From an uncultured Clostridium sp. (GTDB lineage: Bacteria > Bacillota > Clostridia > TANB77 > CAG-508), in the NCBI GenBank assembly GCA_900553405.1, contig USDF01000031.1, positions 1 through 21,230 on the forward strand: a DNA stretch of 21,230 bases. Direction: 5' to 3'. A program made the position numbers and the translations under genes. Under the pieces are notes generated by a model, which was not told the DNA's origin, ran no database searches, and saw nothing but the letters and a program-made list of their open reading frames with translations. Of the stretch, positions 15,391-21,230 are shown one piece after another; the first letter of the stretch is position 1; the number at the start of each line of letters is the position of its first letter.

Positions 15391-15927
15391 ATGAATAATG
15401 AGTATGAGTTTTATAAAAAAAGGAATGAAGAAAAAGAAAATGCAATTGATAATACTTCGAATAGAGAGAAATTTAAATTATCTCAATTAAAGTATACTAA
15501 ATATCATTGGATGTCTGGAGAAGTAGTAAATGGATGTCCAATTACTACTTCTATTGAAATAGTACCTGAAATGTTGGGAGAAAAATGGAAAGTTAACGTT
15601 ATACATAAATATATGCTAGAAAATAATTATGAGGTAAAAACTATAAATAAGCAATATGACTTGCAAAATCAAAAAACAAAATTGGAAATATTAGAAAATA
15701 ATGATTTAAGAGATTTAAAAAATAATTATTTCAGCGATGATAAAATTGAAGGATATACACATTGGGAATTAGAATACAATTATTATTTTAAAATTTCTGG
15801 AACATTTGACCAAGAACCGAAAGAAATTAAAAAAGTAGAAAGTATTTTAAATTGTGAAAATATAATTAATGAAGCATTGGCAGAAGTTGATGAAATAGTA
15901 AGACCAATTCAAGATAAGGAAAAATAA
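15391..15927 (+). CDS. Hypothetical protein, 178 aa
   Basis: I do not recognise this soluble protein. It begins with a charged helix (MNNEYEFYKKRNEEKENA). A mixed alpha/beta body follows, with WMSGEVVNGCPITTSIEIVPEML (about 40-62) and a tyrosine-rich EGYTHWELEYNYYFKISGTF (about 120-139). It ends in an acidic helix (INEALAEVDEIV). The single Cys49 sits in GCPITT. No signal peptide or membrane helix. It lies 128 bases after the 42-aa ORF, may have its own promoter, and could be a partner or immunity-type protein of the large unknown protein; that link rests only on position. The ribosome site GGTAGG is unusually far (about 11 bases) from ATG 15391. A terminator follows at 16095-16136. Confidence 0.65.
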   Translation: MNNEYEFYKKRNEEKENAIDNTSNREKFKLSQLKYTKYHWMSGEVVNGCPITTSIEIVPEMLGEKWKVNVIHKYMLENNYEVKTINKQYDLQNQKTKLEILENNDLRDLKNNYFSDDKIEGYTHWELEYNYYFKISGTFDQEPKEIKKVESILNCENIINEALAEVDEIVRPIQDKEK

Positions 15928-16094
15928 TTATTATAGAATATAGGTATATATTTGTTAGAATATTCTCTAAATATATTTTAATATAAGTTTTCAAAAAGAG
16001 TATAATCTCAAATTTAATTTTTTTACTTTTATCAGTCTCAATATTACATAATTTTGATAAATATCAGCTTTTATTCTCAAATTCAGTAAAATAT
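15928..16094. other. AT-rich intergenic stretch, no gene seen
   Basis: I see no open frame with a ribosome site and no promoter with correct spacing. It separates the unknown locus from its probable terminator. Confidence 0.4.
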
Positions 16095-16136
16095 AAAAAG
16101 AGGATTAAATTATTTTTATAATTTTTCCTCTTTTTT
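16095..16136 (+). terminator. Terminator after the unknown locus
   Basis: AAAAAGAGGA (16095-16104) pairs with TCCTCTTTTT (16126-16135), with an inner AAATTAT/ATAATTT stem, and T residues follow. Confidence 0.7.
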
Positions 16137-16148
16137 GATATTATCTAG

Positions 16149-16182
16149 ATAAAAAACTTACGAACTTTTAAGTCCGTAAGTT
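16149..16182 (-). terminator. Terminator after the second tRNA-Gly
   Basis: A 12-pair stem (16155-16166 with 16171-16182) includes one pair that is G-U on the minus-strand RNA. It is followed there by six T residues. It lies 10 bases after the tRNA CCA end. Confidence 0.8.
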
Positions 16183-16191
16183 GATTTAAAA

Positions 16192-16265
<74 letters not shown>

Positions 16266-16281
16266 AAATGTAACTAAACAT

Positions 16282-16310
16282 ATTATATAACATATAAAAG
16301 ATACTTTCAA
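16282..16310 (-). promoter_or_regulatory. Promoter of the second tRNA-Gly
   Basis: Minus-strand TTGAAA (16305-16310), 17 bases, TATAAT (16282-16287). Confidence 0.75.
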
Positions 16311-16331
16311 GTAAAAAATAACAAAAATGAC

Positions 16332-16360
16332 TTGCCAAAATAAAAAACAAATGGTAAAAT
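16332..16360 (+). promoter_or_regulatory. Promoter of the riboswitch/P-type ATPase transcript
   Basis: TTGCCA (16332-16337), 17 bases, TAAAAT (16355-16360). The predicted start near 16367 is just ahead of the riboswitch aptamer. Confidence 0.65.
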
Positions 16361-16371
16361 AAATAAAAAAT

Positions 16372-16456
16372 TTAAAGGGGAGTAGCTTATAAACTACTAA
16401 TCAACATCTCGGCAGAAAATGCATGGTTAGTAACCTCTAAGGTAAGCAAGACTTTT
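16372..16456 (+). ncRNA. yybP-ykoY (Mn2+) riboswitch aptamer
   Basis: The leader shows the conserved parts of this class in order: AAAGGGGAGTAGC at 16374-16386, TCAACATCTC at 16401-16410, GTTAGTAACCTC at 16425-16437, and the closing GACTTT at 16450-16455. The 5' AAAGG and 3' GACTTT arms pair to form the basal stem, and the paired loops would dock to hold Mn2+. These RNAs respond to Mn2+ and usually switch on metal exporters or P-type ATPases when it is abundant, which fits the gene downstream. I recognised it from the motifs; no covariance model was run. Confidence 0.88.
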
Positions 16457-16509
16457 AAAGAAAGGAGTACATGTAAATGTAGTGTTTTCTTTAGGAGTCT
16501 TATTTTTTA
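16448..16509 (+). terminator. Riboswitch expression platform: intrinsic terminator
   Basis: AAGACT (16448-16453) pairs with AGTCTT (16496-16501), with an inner AAAGAAA/TTTCTTT stem, and a T-run follows at 16503-16508. The 5' arm is the 3' side of the aptamer's basal stem, so ligand binding and terminator formation exclude each other. Mn2+ should therefore promote read-through into the ATPase gene. Confidence 0.8.
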
Positions 16510-16573
16510 TATAATAGGAAATTTTAGAAAAAATAGACTATTAAACAAAAAAATGGAAAAAATAAAATTAGAT

Positions 16574-16602
16574 GGCGCAAAAGGAAAAGTCCATTTTGCG
16601 TC
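16574..16602 (+). promoter_or_regulatory. Stable hairpin just ahead of the ATPase ribosome site
   Basis: GGCGCAAAA (16574-16582) pairs with TTTTGCGTC (16594-16602), one G-U, extended by GGA/TCC with a single bulged A and a 4-base loop. AAAAGGAG follows at 16603-16610 and an in-frame TTG at 16620. The ATG at 16572 abuts the foot of the stem. A 21-codon ORF (16553-16618) ends just before the TTG. The hairpin could tune initiation, or it could simply be coding sequence if ATG 16572 is used. Confidence 0.45.
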
Positions 16603-16619
16603 AAAAGGAGAGATTTGAA

Positions 16620-19352
16620 TTGGAAGAAAATTGGTTTAACAAAAGTATTGAACAAACAGAAAAAGAGTTAGAAACAAACATTGAAAATGGATTAAACAAA
16701 GAACAAGTAGAAAAAGCAAGAGAAAAATATGGTTTAAATGAATTAAAAGCTAAGAAAAAGAAAAGCTTAATAATTAAATTTTTAGAGCAATTTAAAGATT
16801 TCATGATTATAATTTTAATTATTGCAGCAATAATTTCAGGTGCTGTAGGAATTGCACAAGGAGAAGGAATTACAGATACAATTATAATTTTAATAGTTGT
16901 AATAGTAAATGCAATAATAGGTGTAGCACAAGAAAACAAGGCAGAAAAATCTTTAGAGGCTTTGCAAAAATTAAGTTCTCATGCAGCAAAAGTAATAAGA
17001 AATGGAAAAATGGAAGTATTACCTTCAAAAGAACTAGTGCCAGGAGACATAGTTGTACTAGATACAGGAGACTATGTACCAGCAGATTTAAGAATCTGTG
17101 AAGGAGCAAATTTAAAAGTTCAAGAATCTTCATTAACAGGAGAATCTGTTCCAGTAGAGAAAAATATAGATACTATTGAAGAAGAAAAAATAGGAATTGG
17201 CGATAGAAGTAATATGCTATTTTCATCTAGTTTAATTACTTATGGCAGAGGAAAAGCAATAGTAGTAGCAACTGGAATGAATACAGAAGTAGGTAAAATT
17301 GCAGAGATAATAACTAATGCAGAAAGTACAGATACGCCACTTCAAGAAAAATTAAATAAATTAGGAAAAACATTAGGAATAGCAGCGGTTCTTATATGTG
17401 TAGTTATTTTTATTATAGGAATAGCTATTGGAAAAGATGCACTAGAAATGTTTATGACAGCCGTAAGCTTAGCAGTAGCGGCTATACCAGAGGGATTAGC
17501 AGCAGTTTCAACAATAGTTTTAGCAATTGGTGTTCAAAGAATGGTAAAGAAAAATGCTATTGTAAAAAAACTTCCAGCAGTAGAAACCTTGGGAAGTGCA
17601 ACAGTTATATGTTCAGATAAAACAGGAACATTAACACAAAATAAAATGACAGTACAAAAAGTATTTTATGATGACATTTTACAAAATGTAGAAAATGCAA
17701 AAGTAAATAATAACAATGAAGAATTAAAGAAATTAGTATATATAAGTATGCTTTGCAATGATACAAAAGTAGCTTTAGACAATACTCTAACAGGTGATCC
17801 AACAGAAACAGCATTAGTAGATATGGGATTTGAGTTAGATTTCCAACCAGCTTTATATGAAGAGTATCCAAGAGTAGAGGAAATACCATTTGACTCAGAT
17901 AGAAAATTAATGACAACAGTTCACAAAGTTGGAGAAACATATTTTGTTTATACAAAAGGTGGAATAGATGAATTATTAGCAAGATGTAAAGCCTATATTT
18001 TAGATGGAAAAATAGAAAACAACTTAGAGGAATATAAAGAAACAATAGCAAGAAATAACGAGGCAATGGCACAAGATGCTTTAAGAGTACTTGGAATGGC
18101 CTATAAAGAAATGGATCATATGCCAACAAAAGAAGAAATGAAAAACATAGAAAATGAATTGATATTTGTTGGAATGGTTGGAATGATAGATCCACCAAGA
18201 GAAGAAGCAAGAAAAGCAGTAGAAAAATGTAAAACAGCAGGAATAAAAACAGTTATGATTACAGGAGACCATAAAATAACAGCGATAGCAATAGCAAGAC
18301 AATTAGGTATTTTGGAAAATGATGAAGAAGCAATAACAGGTGCAGAACTTGAAGAAATGAGTCAGGAAGAGTTAGAACAAAATGTTAGAAAATACAGTGT
18401 ATATGCAAGAGTATCACCAGAACATAAAGTAAGAATAGTAAAAGCATGGCAAAAAAATGGAGAAGTAGTTGCAATGACAGGTGATGGTGTAAATGATGCA
18501 CCAGCATTAAAAACAGCAGATATTGGATGCAGTATGGGAATGGTAGGAACAGACGTTGCAAAAGAAGCTTCAGATGTTATCCTAACAGATGATAACTTTG
18601 CAACAGTAGTATCAGCAGTAGAAGAAGGAAGACGTATATATGACAATATATTAAAAGCGATACAATATTTATTATCTAGCAATGTAGGAGAAATTATTGT
18701 TTTATTTGTAGCAATATTAATTACACCATGGCTTTCAAGCAAATTTGGAATAGATGTTAGCTTAATAGTTCCATTACTTCCAATTCATATATTATGGATA
18801 AATTTAGTAACAGATTCACTTCCTGCTTTAGCATTAGCAGTAGATCCAGCAGAAGAAGATATAATGGAAAGAAAGCCTTTAAAAAGTGGAAAAGGAATAT
18901 TTACAAAAGGAATGACATGGAGAGTAATATATCAAGGAATAATGATAGGATTATTAACACTTGCAGCATTTATTATAGGCTTAGCTACACCAGAGGCTGA
19001 ACTTCCACAAATAGAGGGATTAAGTGTGCAAGAAATAAAAGTAGAAATAGGCCAAACAATGGCATTTACAGTTTTAGCACTATCAGAACTTGTTCATGTA
19101 TTTAATGTAAGAAATAACAAAAAATCAATATTTAAAACAAAAGCTTTAAGTAATAAATATTTATTATTAGCAATTGCAGTGTCAGCAGCACTTATGTTAG
19201 TAATACTATTTGTACCATTCTTAAGAGAAGTATTTAGTATACCAGTTTTACCAACAGCTAATATAATTGAAACAATAGCACTTGTATTTGCACCACTTGT
19301 TATAGTAGAAATATTTAAATTATTAAAAATAAATACAACAAAAGACGAATAA
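16620..19352 (+). CDS. P-type cation-transporting ATPase (Ca2+/Mn2+, P2 type)
   Basis: This is a full-length P2-type pump, 910 residues from TTG 16620 (926 from ATG 16572, the numbering used here). Marks are an N-terminal cation-ATPase domain (about 20-90), TGES 189-192 in the actuator, AIPEGL 304-309 in helix M4, DKTGT 349-353 with phosphorylated D349, KGGIDELL 462-469 for ATP binding, TGDGVNDAPALK 636-647, and NLVTDSLPAL 744-753 in M6 with cation-binding Asn and Asp. Ten membrane helices fit. It exports a divalent cation; the Mn2+ riboswitch suggests Mn2+ efflux, possibly with Ca2+. I prefer the TTG start because AAAAGGAG (16603-16610) lies 9 bases before it, ATG 16572 has no ribosome site, and EENWFNKSIEQTEKEL at the TTG is where such proteins usually begin. 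Confidence 0.92.
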   Translation: MEENWFNKSIEQTEKELETNIENGLNKEQVEKAREKYGLNELKAKKKKSLIIKFLEQFKDFMIIILIIAAIISGAVGIAQGEGITDTIIILIVVIVNAIIGVAQENKAEKSLEALQKLSSHAAKVIRNGKMEVLPSKELVPGDIVVLDTGDYVPADLRICEGANLKVQESSLTGESVPVEKNIDTIEEEKIGIGDRSNMLFSSSLITYGRGKAIVVATGMNTEVGKIAEIITNAESTDTPLQEKLNKLGKTLGIAAVLICVVIFIIGIAIGKDALEMFMTAVSLAVAAIPEGLAAVSTIVLAIGVQRMVKKNAIVKKLPAVETLGSATVICSDKTGTLTQNKMTVQKVFYDDILQNVENAKVNNNNEELKKLVYISMLCNDTKVALDNTLTGDPTETALVDMGFELDFQPALYEEYPRVEEIPFDSDRKLMTTVHKVGETYFVYTKGGIDELLARCKAYILDGKIENNLEEYKETIARNNEAMAQDALRVLGMAYKEMDHMPTKEEMKNIENELIFVGMVGMIDPPREEARKAVEKCKTAGIKTVMITGDHKITAIAIARQLGILENDEEAITGAELEEMSQEELEQNVRKYSVYARVSPEHKVRIVKAWQKNGEVVAMTGDGVNDAPALKTADIGCSMGMVGTDVAKEASDVILTDDNFATVVSAVEEGRRIYDNILKAIQYLLSSNVGEIIVLFVAILITPWLSSKFGIDVSLIVPLLPIHILWINLVTDSLPALALAVDPAEEDIMERKPLKSGKGIFTKGMTWRVIYQGIMIGLLTLAAFIIGLATPEAELPQIEGLSVQEIKVEIGQTMAFTVLALSELVHVFNVRNNKKSIFKTKALSNKYLLLAIAVSAALMLVILFVPFLREVFSIPVLPTANIIETIALVFAPLVIVEIFKLLKINTTKDE

Positions 19353-19362
19353 ATGTTAAGCT

Positions 19363-19412
19363 AGACGCTACATACTGACACAAAAAATGTCACAAAAGAG
19401 CGTCTTTTTTTA
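19363..19412 (+). terminator. Terminator after the P-type ATPase
   Basis: AGACGCT (19363-19369) pairs with AGCGTCT (19399-19405) around an inner TGACA/TGTCA hairpin, followed by a long T-run. Confidence 0.85.
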
Positions 19413-19474
19413 TGAAAAAATTAAGAGAACATCTAATGCATTAATGAAACTCGTACCATTAAAACAATCAAAAT

Positions 19475-19503
19475 TTGACTTTTCACTAGAAATTTAGTAC
19501 AAT
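19475..19503 (+). promoter_or_regulatory. Promoter of the small membrane protein gene
   Basis: TTGACT (19475-19480), 17 bases, TACAAT (19498-19503). Its -35 lies within AATCAAAATTTGAC (19466-19479), which occurs identically at the 20306 promoter. Confidence 0.7.
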
Positions 19504-19564
19504 ATAATTTGAATATACTTGCATTGGCAAGAGAACTTTGAAAAATAAATAAAAGGAGGCTTCT

Positions 19565-19618
19565 ATTCACAAATCTCATAACATTATTAATTTTCAACAA
19601 GGAGGAAAAAGAGTATGA
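19565..19618 (+). CDS. Possible 17-codon leader peptide with ATT start
   Basis: An exact AAGGAGG (19553-19559) lies 5 bases before ATT 19565. That frame reads 17 codons (IHKSHNIINFQQGGKRV) and stops at TGA 19616-19618, overlapping the ATG of the next gene at 19615 (ATGA). ATT is a rare start codon, known for infC, where it supports self-limiting translation. Without this reading, the first ribosome site has no purpose. It is speculative; the alternative is a chance SD-like sequence. Confidence 0.3.
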   Translation: MHKSHNIINFQQGGKRV

Positions 19619-19956
19619 TGAAAGATGTTTTAAGCGTATGGATGTTTAGATTAAAGGCTCTGTGGAGTAACTGGGGATGGGAACTTTGGATAGGATTCTG
19701 TATCGTAGGAATGCTTATTCCAACTCTTGTTTATCCACTGCAGATATTGGTTATTACTTTGGGTAGAGCCATTCTATCGCCGATTCCTAAACTGGCAGAA
19801 TGGGCTGTACGTAGTTACATGGATTATTCTGATGACATGTTTTTGATTGCCTGTGCTGACTGTGGAAGAATCTTTTTTCTTTCTTGTGTCATTTCTGCAT
19901 TTATCGAGTTTCTTATAGCAGTTATTCAGGCTTATACTTATTCTGAAGAATACTAA
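19615..19956 (+). CDS. Small membrane protein, 113 aa, unknown function
   Basis: I do not recognise this protein. It has an amphipathic tryptophan-rich N-terminus (WMFRLKALWSNWGWELW, 9-25), a hydrophobic segment at about 25-53, a short loop with PIPKLAEWAVRSYMDYSDD (56-74), and a second hydrophobic segment at about 84-107. Two cysteines (79 and 82) form CADC within LIACADCGRIFF, a CxxC that could bind metal or be redox-active. There are two adjacent ATGs (19615 and 19618) behind AAGGAGG at 19599-19605. The codons use more G and C (CTG, GGC, GCC) than most genes here, which suggests separate ancestry. It has its own promoter (19475-19503) and terminator (19989-20024). Confidence 0.7.
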   Translation: MMKDVLSVWMFRLKALWSNWGWELWIGFCIVGMLIPTLVYPLQILVITLGRAILSPIPKLAEWAVRSYMDYSDDMFLIACADCGRIFFLSCVISAFIEFLIAVIQAYTYSEEY

Positions 19957-19988
19957 GAAAGAAAAAATAGAGGCATAGTTTCCTTTTT

Positions 19989-20024
19989 CACGGGTGTGAA
20001 CGTTGTTTGCATCCGTGTTTTTTT
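19989..20024 (+). terminator. Terminator after the 113-aa membrane protein
   Basis: CACGGGTG (19989-19996) pairs with CATCCGTG (20010-20017), one G-U, followed by seven T residues. Confidence 0.85.
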
Positions 20025-20237
20025 GTGTGTACCGTTGACTACTAATTTATAATTCGCATTTAATTCTACATTTGAACCATTTGCAGTCATATTATACCTA
20101 CATTTTTGCTCTAACACATCTGCACTATATACATATTTTTTTTATGTTGTTAAATTTTCTACTAATCCTTTTTTTATTTCTCTTTGTATTGTTAATAAAC
20201 TTTCAATTTCTGAACATGGATTCTTTCCAATGTTATA
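20025..20237 (-). pseudogene. Possible decayed coding fragment on the minus strand
   Basis: Read on the minus strand in one frame, this stretch gives protein-like sequence (YNIGKNPCSEIESLL..., then YSADVLEQKCRYNMTANG) interrupted by a single TAA at 20142-20144. It is bounded upstream by a TAG at 20238-20240. It has no start codon with a ribosome site, and its far end runs into the terminator at 19989-20024. It may be the remnant of a gene; it could also be chance in AT-rich DNA. The plus-strand open frame in the same place (20072-20272) is low-complexity Phe/Leu and not credible. Confidence 0.25.
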
Positions 20238-20305
20238 CTATTTTTCTATTTGTTTTTTTCAACATAATTTAAATGTTTGAATACTATCCGAAGAATAATC
20301 AAAAT

Positions 20306-20334
20306 TTGACGTTTTAAGAAAAGTATGATATAAT
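20306..20334 (+). promoter_or_regulatory. Promoter of the glucosaminidase-like gene
   Basis: TTGACG (20306-20311), 17 bases, perfect TATAAT (20329-20334). The predicted start near 20341 makes a GTG start at 20347 unlikely. Confidence 0.8.
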
Positions 20335-20376
20335 TAAAAGCGTGGTGTGAAAAAAAACAGAAAGGATGTAGAAAAA

Positions 20377-21099
20377 ATGAATAATGATACTACATGTGGG
20401 CTGAAAATTAAACAAGTTATAGCAACATTAATAATATTAGTAATGACAGCCACAATAGGACAAATGTTTATTTTTAAACAAGAAAATTTACAAATAGCAA
20501 AAGAAGAAACATTAGAAATAGAAAATACTGTAGAAAAAGCAGAAGTAGAAAGCAGTTTTGAAAGAGAAACAGAAGTAACATCAAGATCAGCAGAAGAAAG
20601 AATAGTAGAAGAAACTATTGAAGAACAACCACAATATATATCAATAGAAGAAATAACAATTTCAAGAGATATGGATTTAACTGAAAGATGTGGAATATCA
20701 AAAGAAGACTTTATAAATTTAATGGAAAATATGAAAGTTGACTATTCAGGATTCTTCGCAGAAAATGCAGAAACAATATATGATTTATGTGAAGAATATG
20801 AGATAAACGAAATATTCTTCTGTGGATTAATTGCAGCAGAATCAGGATGGAAAATATCATCTAACCATAGAAATACATGTAACTATATAAGTATGATGTC
20901 TGGTGGAAAATTAATTAGATATTCAACACCAGAAGAAGGTTTAGAAGCAGCAGCTAAGTTATTACACAATAGATATTTAACAGAAGGTGGTTCTTGTTAT
21001 TATGGAAAAACTTTATCTGCAGTACAAAGAAGATTTTGTCCAAACTCTTCAACATGGGTGGGCTTAGTTTATGGATGTATGAAACAAGTTGTAAAATAG
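20377..21099 (+). CDS. Membrane-anchored or secreted glucosaminidase-like (lysozyme-fold) protein
   Basis: From ATG 20377 the protein has 240 residues. A short basic cytoplasmic part leads to a membrane/signal segment at about 14-33. A Glu-rich spacer (about 36-95) is probably extended outside the membrane. A C-terminal domain (about 126-240) resembles peptidoglycan N-acetylglucosaminidases: AAESGWK at 153-159 with likely catalytic E155, NYISMMSG at 169-176, YSTPEEGLEAAAKLLHNRYL at 182-201, and WVGLVYGCM at 227-235. It should cut or bind cell-wall glycan, in growth, separation or spore processes. The Cys residues (138, 149, 168, 207, 221, 234) are unusually many for a secreted domain and may form disulfides. 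The frame opens at GTG 20347, but the promoter position and AAAGGA at about 20361-20366 favour ATG 20377. Confidence 0.8.
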   Translation: MNNDTTCGLKIKQVIATLIILVMTATIGQMFIFKQENLQIAKEETLEIENTVEKAEVESSFERETEVTSRSAEERIVEETIEEQPQYISIEEITISRDMDLTERCGISKEDFINLMENMKVDYSGFFAENAETIYDLCEEYEINEIFFCGLIAAESGWKISSNHRNTCNYISMMSGGKLIRYSTPEEGLEAAAKLLHNRYLTEGGSCYYGKTLSAVQRRFCPNSSTWVGLVYGCMKQVVK

Positions 21100-21107
21100 A
21101 AAATATG

Positions 21108-21136
21108 GAGCTAACAATTTAAGTTAGCTCTTTTTA
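21108..21136 (+). terminator. Terminator after the glucosaminidase-like gene
   Basis: GAGCTAAC (21108-21115) pairs with GTTAGCTC (21123-21130), followed by five T residues. The remaining bases to 21230 hold no recognisable gene. Confidence 0.85.
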
Positions 21137-21230
21137 TATAGTAGAAGAAATTTCTTAATATATAAATATAATAATTATAGGTTTACAATAGATATGTCAC
21201 AATAAAATAAAAAAATAGGAAATACCAATT

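Noticed and set aside
17605..18742. Long minus-strand ORFs opposite the P-type ATPase
   Set aside because: The ATPase motifs are unbroken on the plus strand. The minus frames are Leu/Phe/Tyr-rich antisense sequence.
20072..20272. 66-codon plus-strand ORF rich in Phe and Leu
   Set aside because: No ribosome site and low complexity; the opposite strand looks more coding-like.

Overview
The window is about 21 kb of AT-rich DNA from a low-GC Gram-positive bacterium, most likely an anaerobic, probably gut-associated, member of Clostridia. This rests on strong AGGAGG-type ribosome sites, TTGACA/TATAAT promoters with 17-base spacing, TGA used as stop, a thioredoxin reductase that has lost its NADPH motifs (a clostridial trait), and a yybP-ykoY (Mn2+) riboswitch ahead of a P-type ATPase. 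No phage or IS gene is recognisable.

Layout: (1) 211-1403: an unrecognised minus-strand gene and tRNA-Leu(CAA), followed downstream by a copy of the tRNA 3' end and a highly foldable element. (2) 1432-4867: plus-strand envelope and redox genes: AI-2E/YtvI-like permease, membrane-anchored polysaccharide deacetylase, flavin thioredoxin reductase and thioredoxin. The last three probably form one unit. (3) 4955-8184: tRNA-Gly(TCC) with consensus promoter and terminator, an MscS channel, a HAD-phosphatase/nucleoside-hydrolase fusion, and an HD-domain protein coupled to it. (4) 8221-10238: two adjacent genes that start with the same zinc-ribbon sequence; the second is a PrsW-type intramembrane protease. 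(5) 10265-12268: a small unknown minus-strand gene and purB, whose base composition looks richer in G+C than its surroundings. (6) 12324-15927: a three-gene unknown locus dominated by a protein of about 915 residues, broken by a frameshift near its N-terminus. (7) 16095-19412: a second tRNA-Gly with an irregular anticodon arm, then a Mn2+ riboswitch with terminator and the P-type cation ATPase it should control. (8) 19466-21136: a small membrane protein with a possible ATT-initiated leader peptide, a decayed minus-strand fragment, and a secreted glucosaminidase-like enzyme. The two promoters in this last part share a 14-base sequence.

The best candidates for something undescribed are the unknown locus at 12.3-15.9 kb, the nucleotidase/nucleoside-hydrolase fusion with its HD partner, the twin zinc-ribbon/PrsW pair, and the structured element beside tRNA-Leu. 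Most other genes are housekeeping. All family assignments come from motif recognition by eye; no database search was possible.
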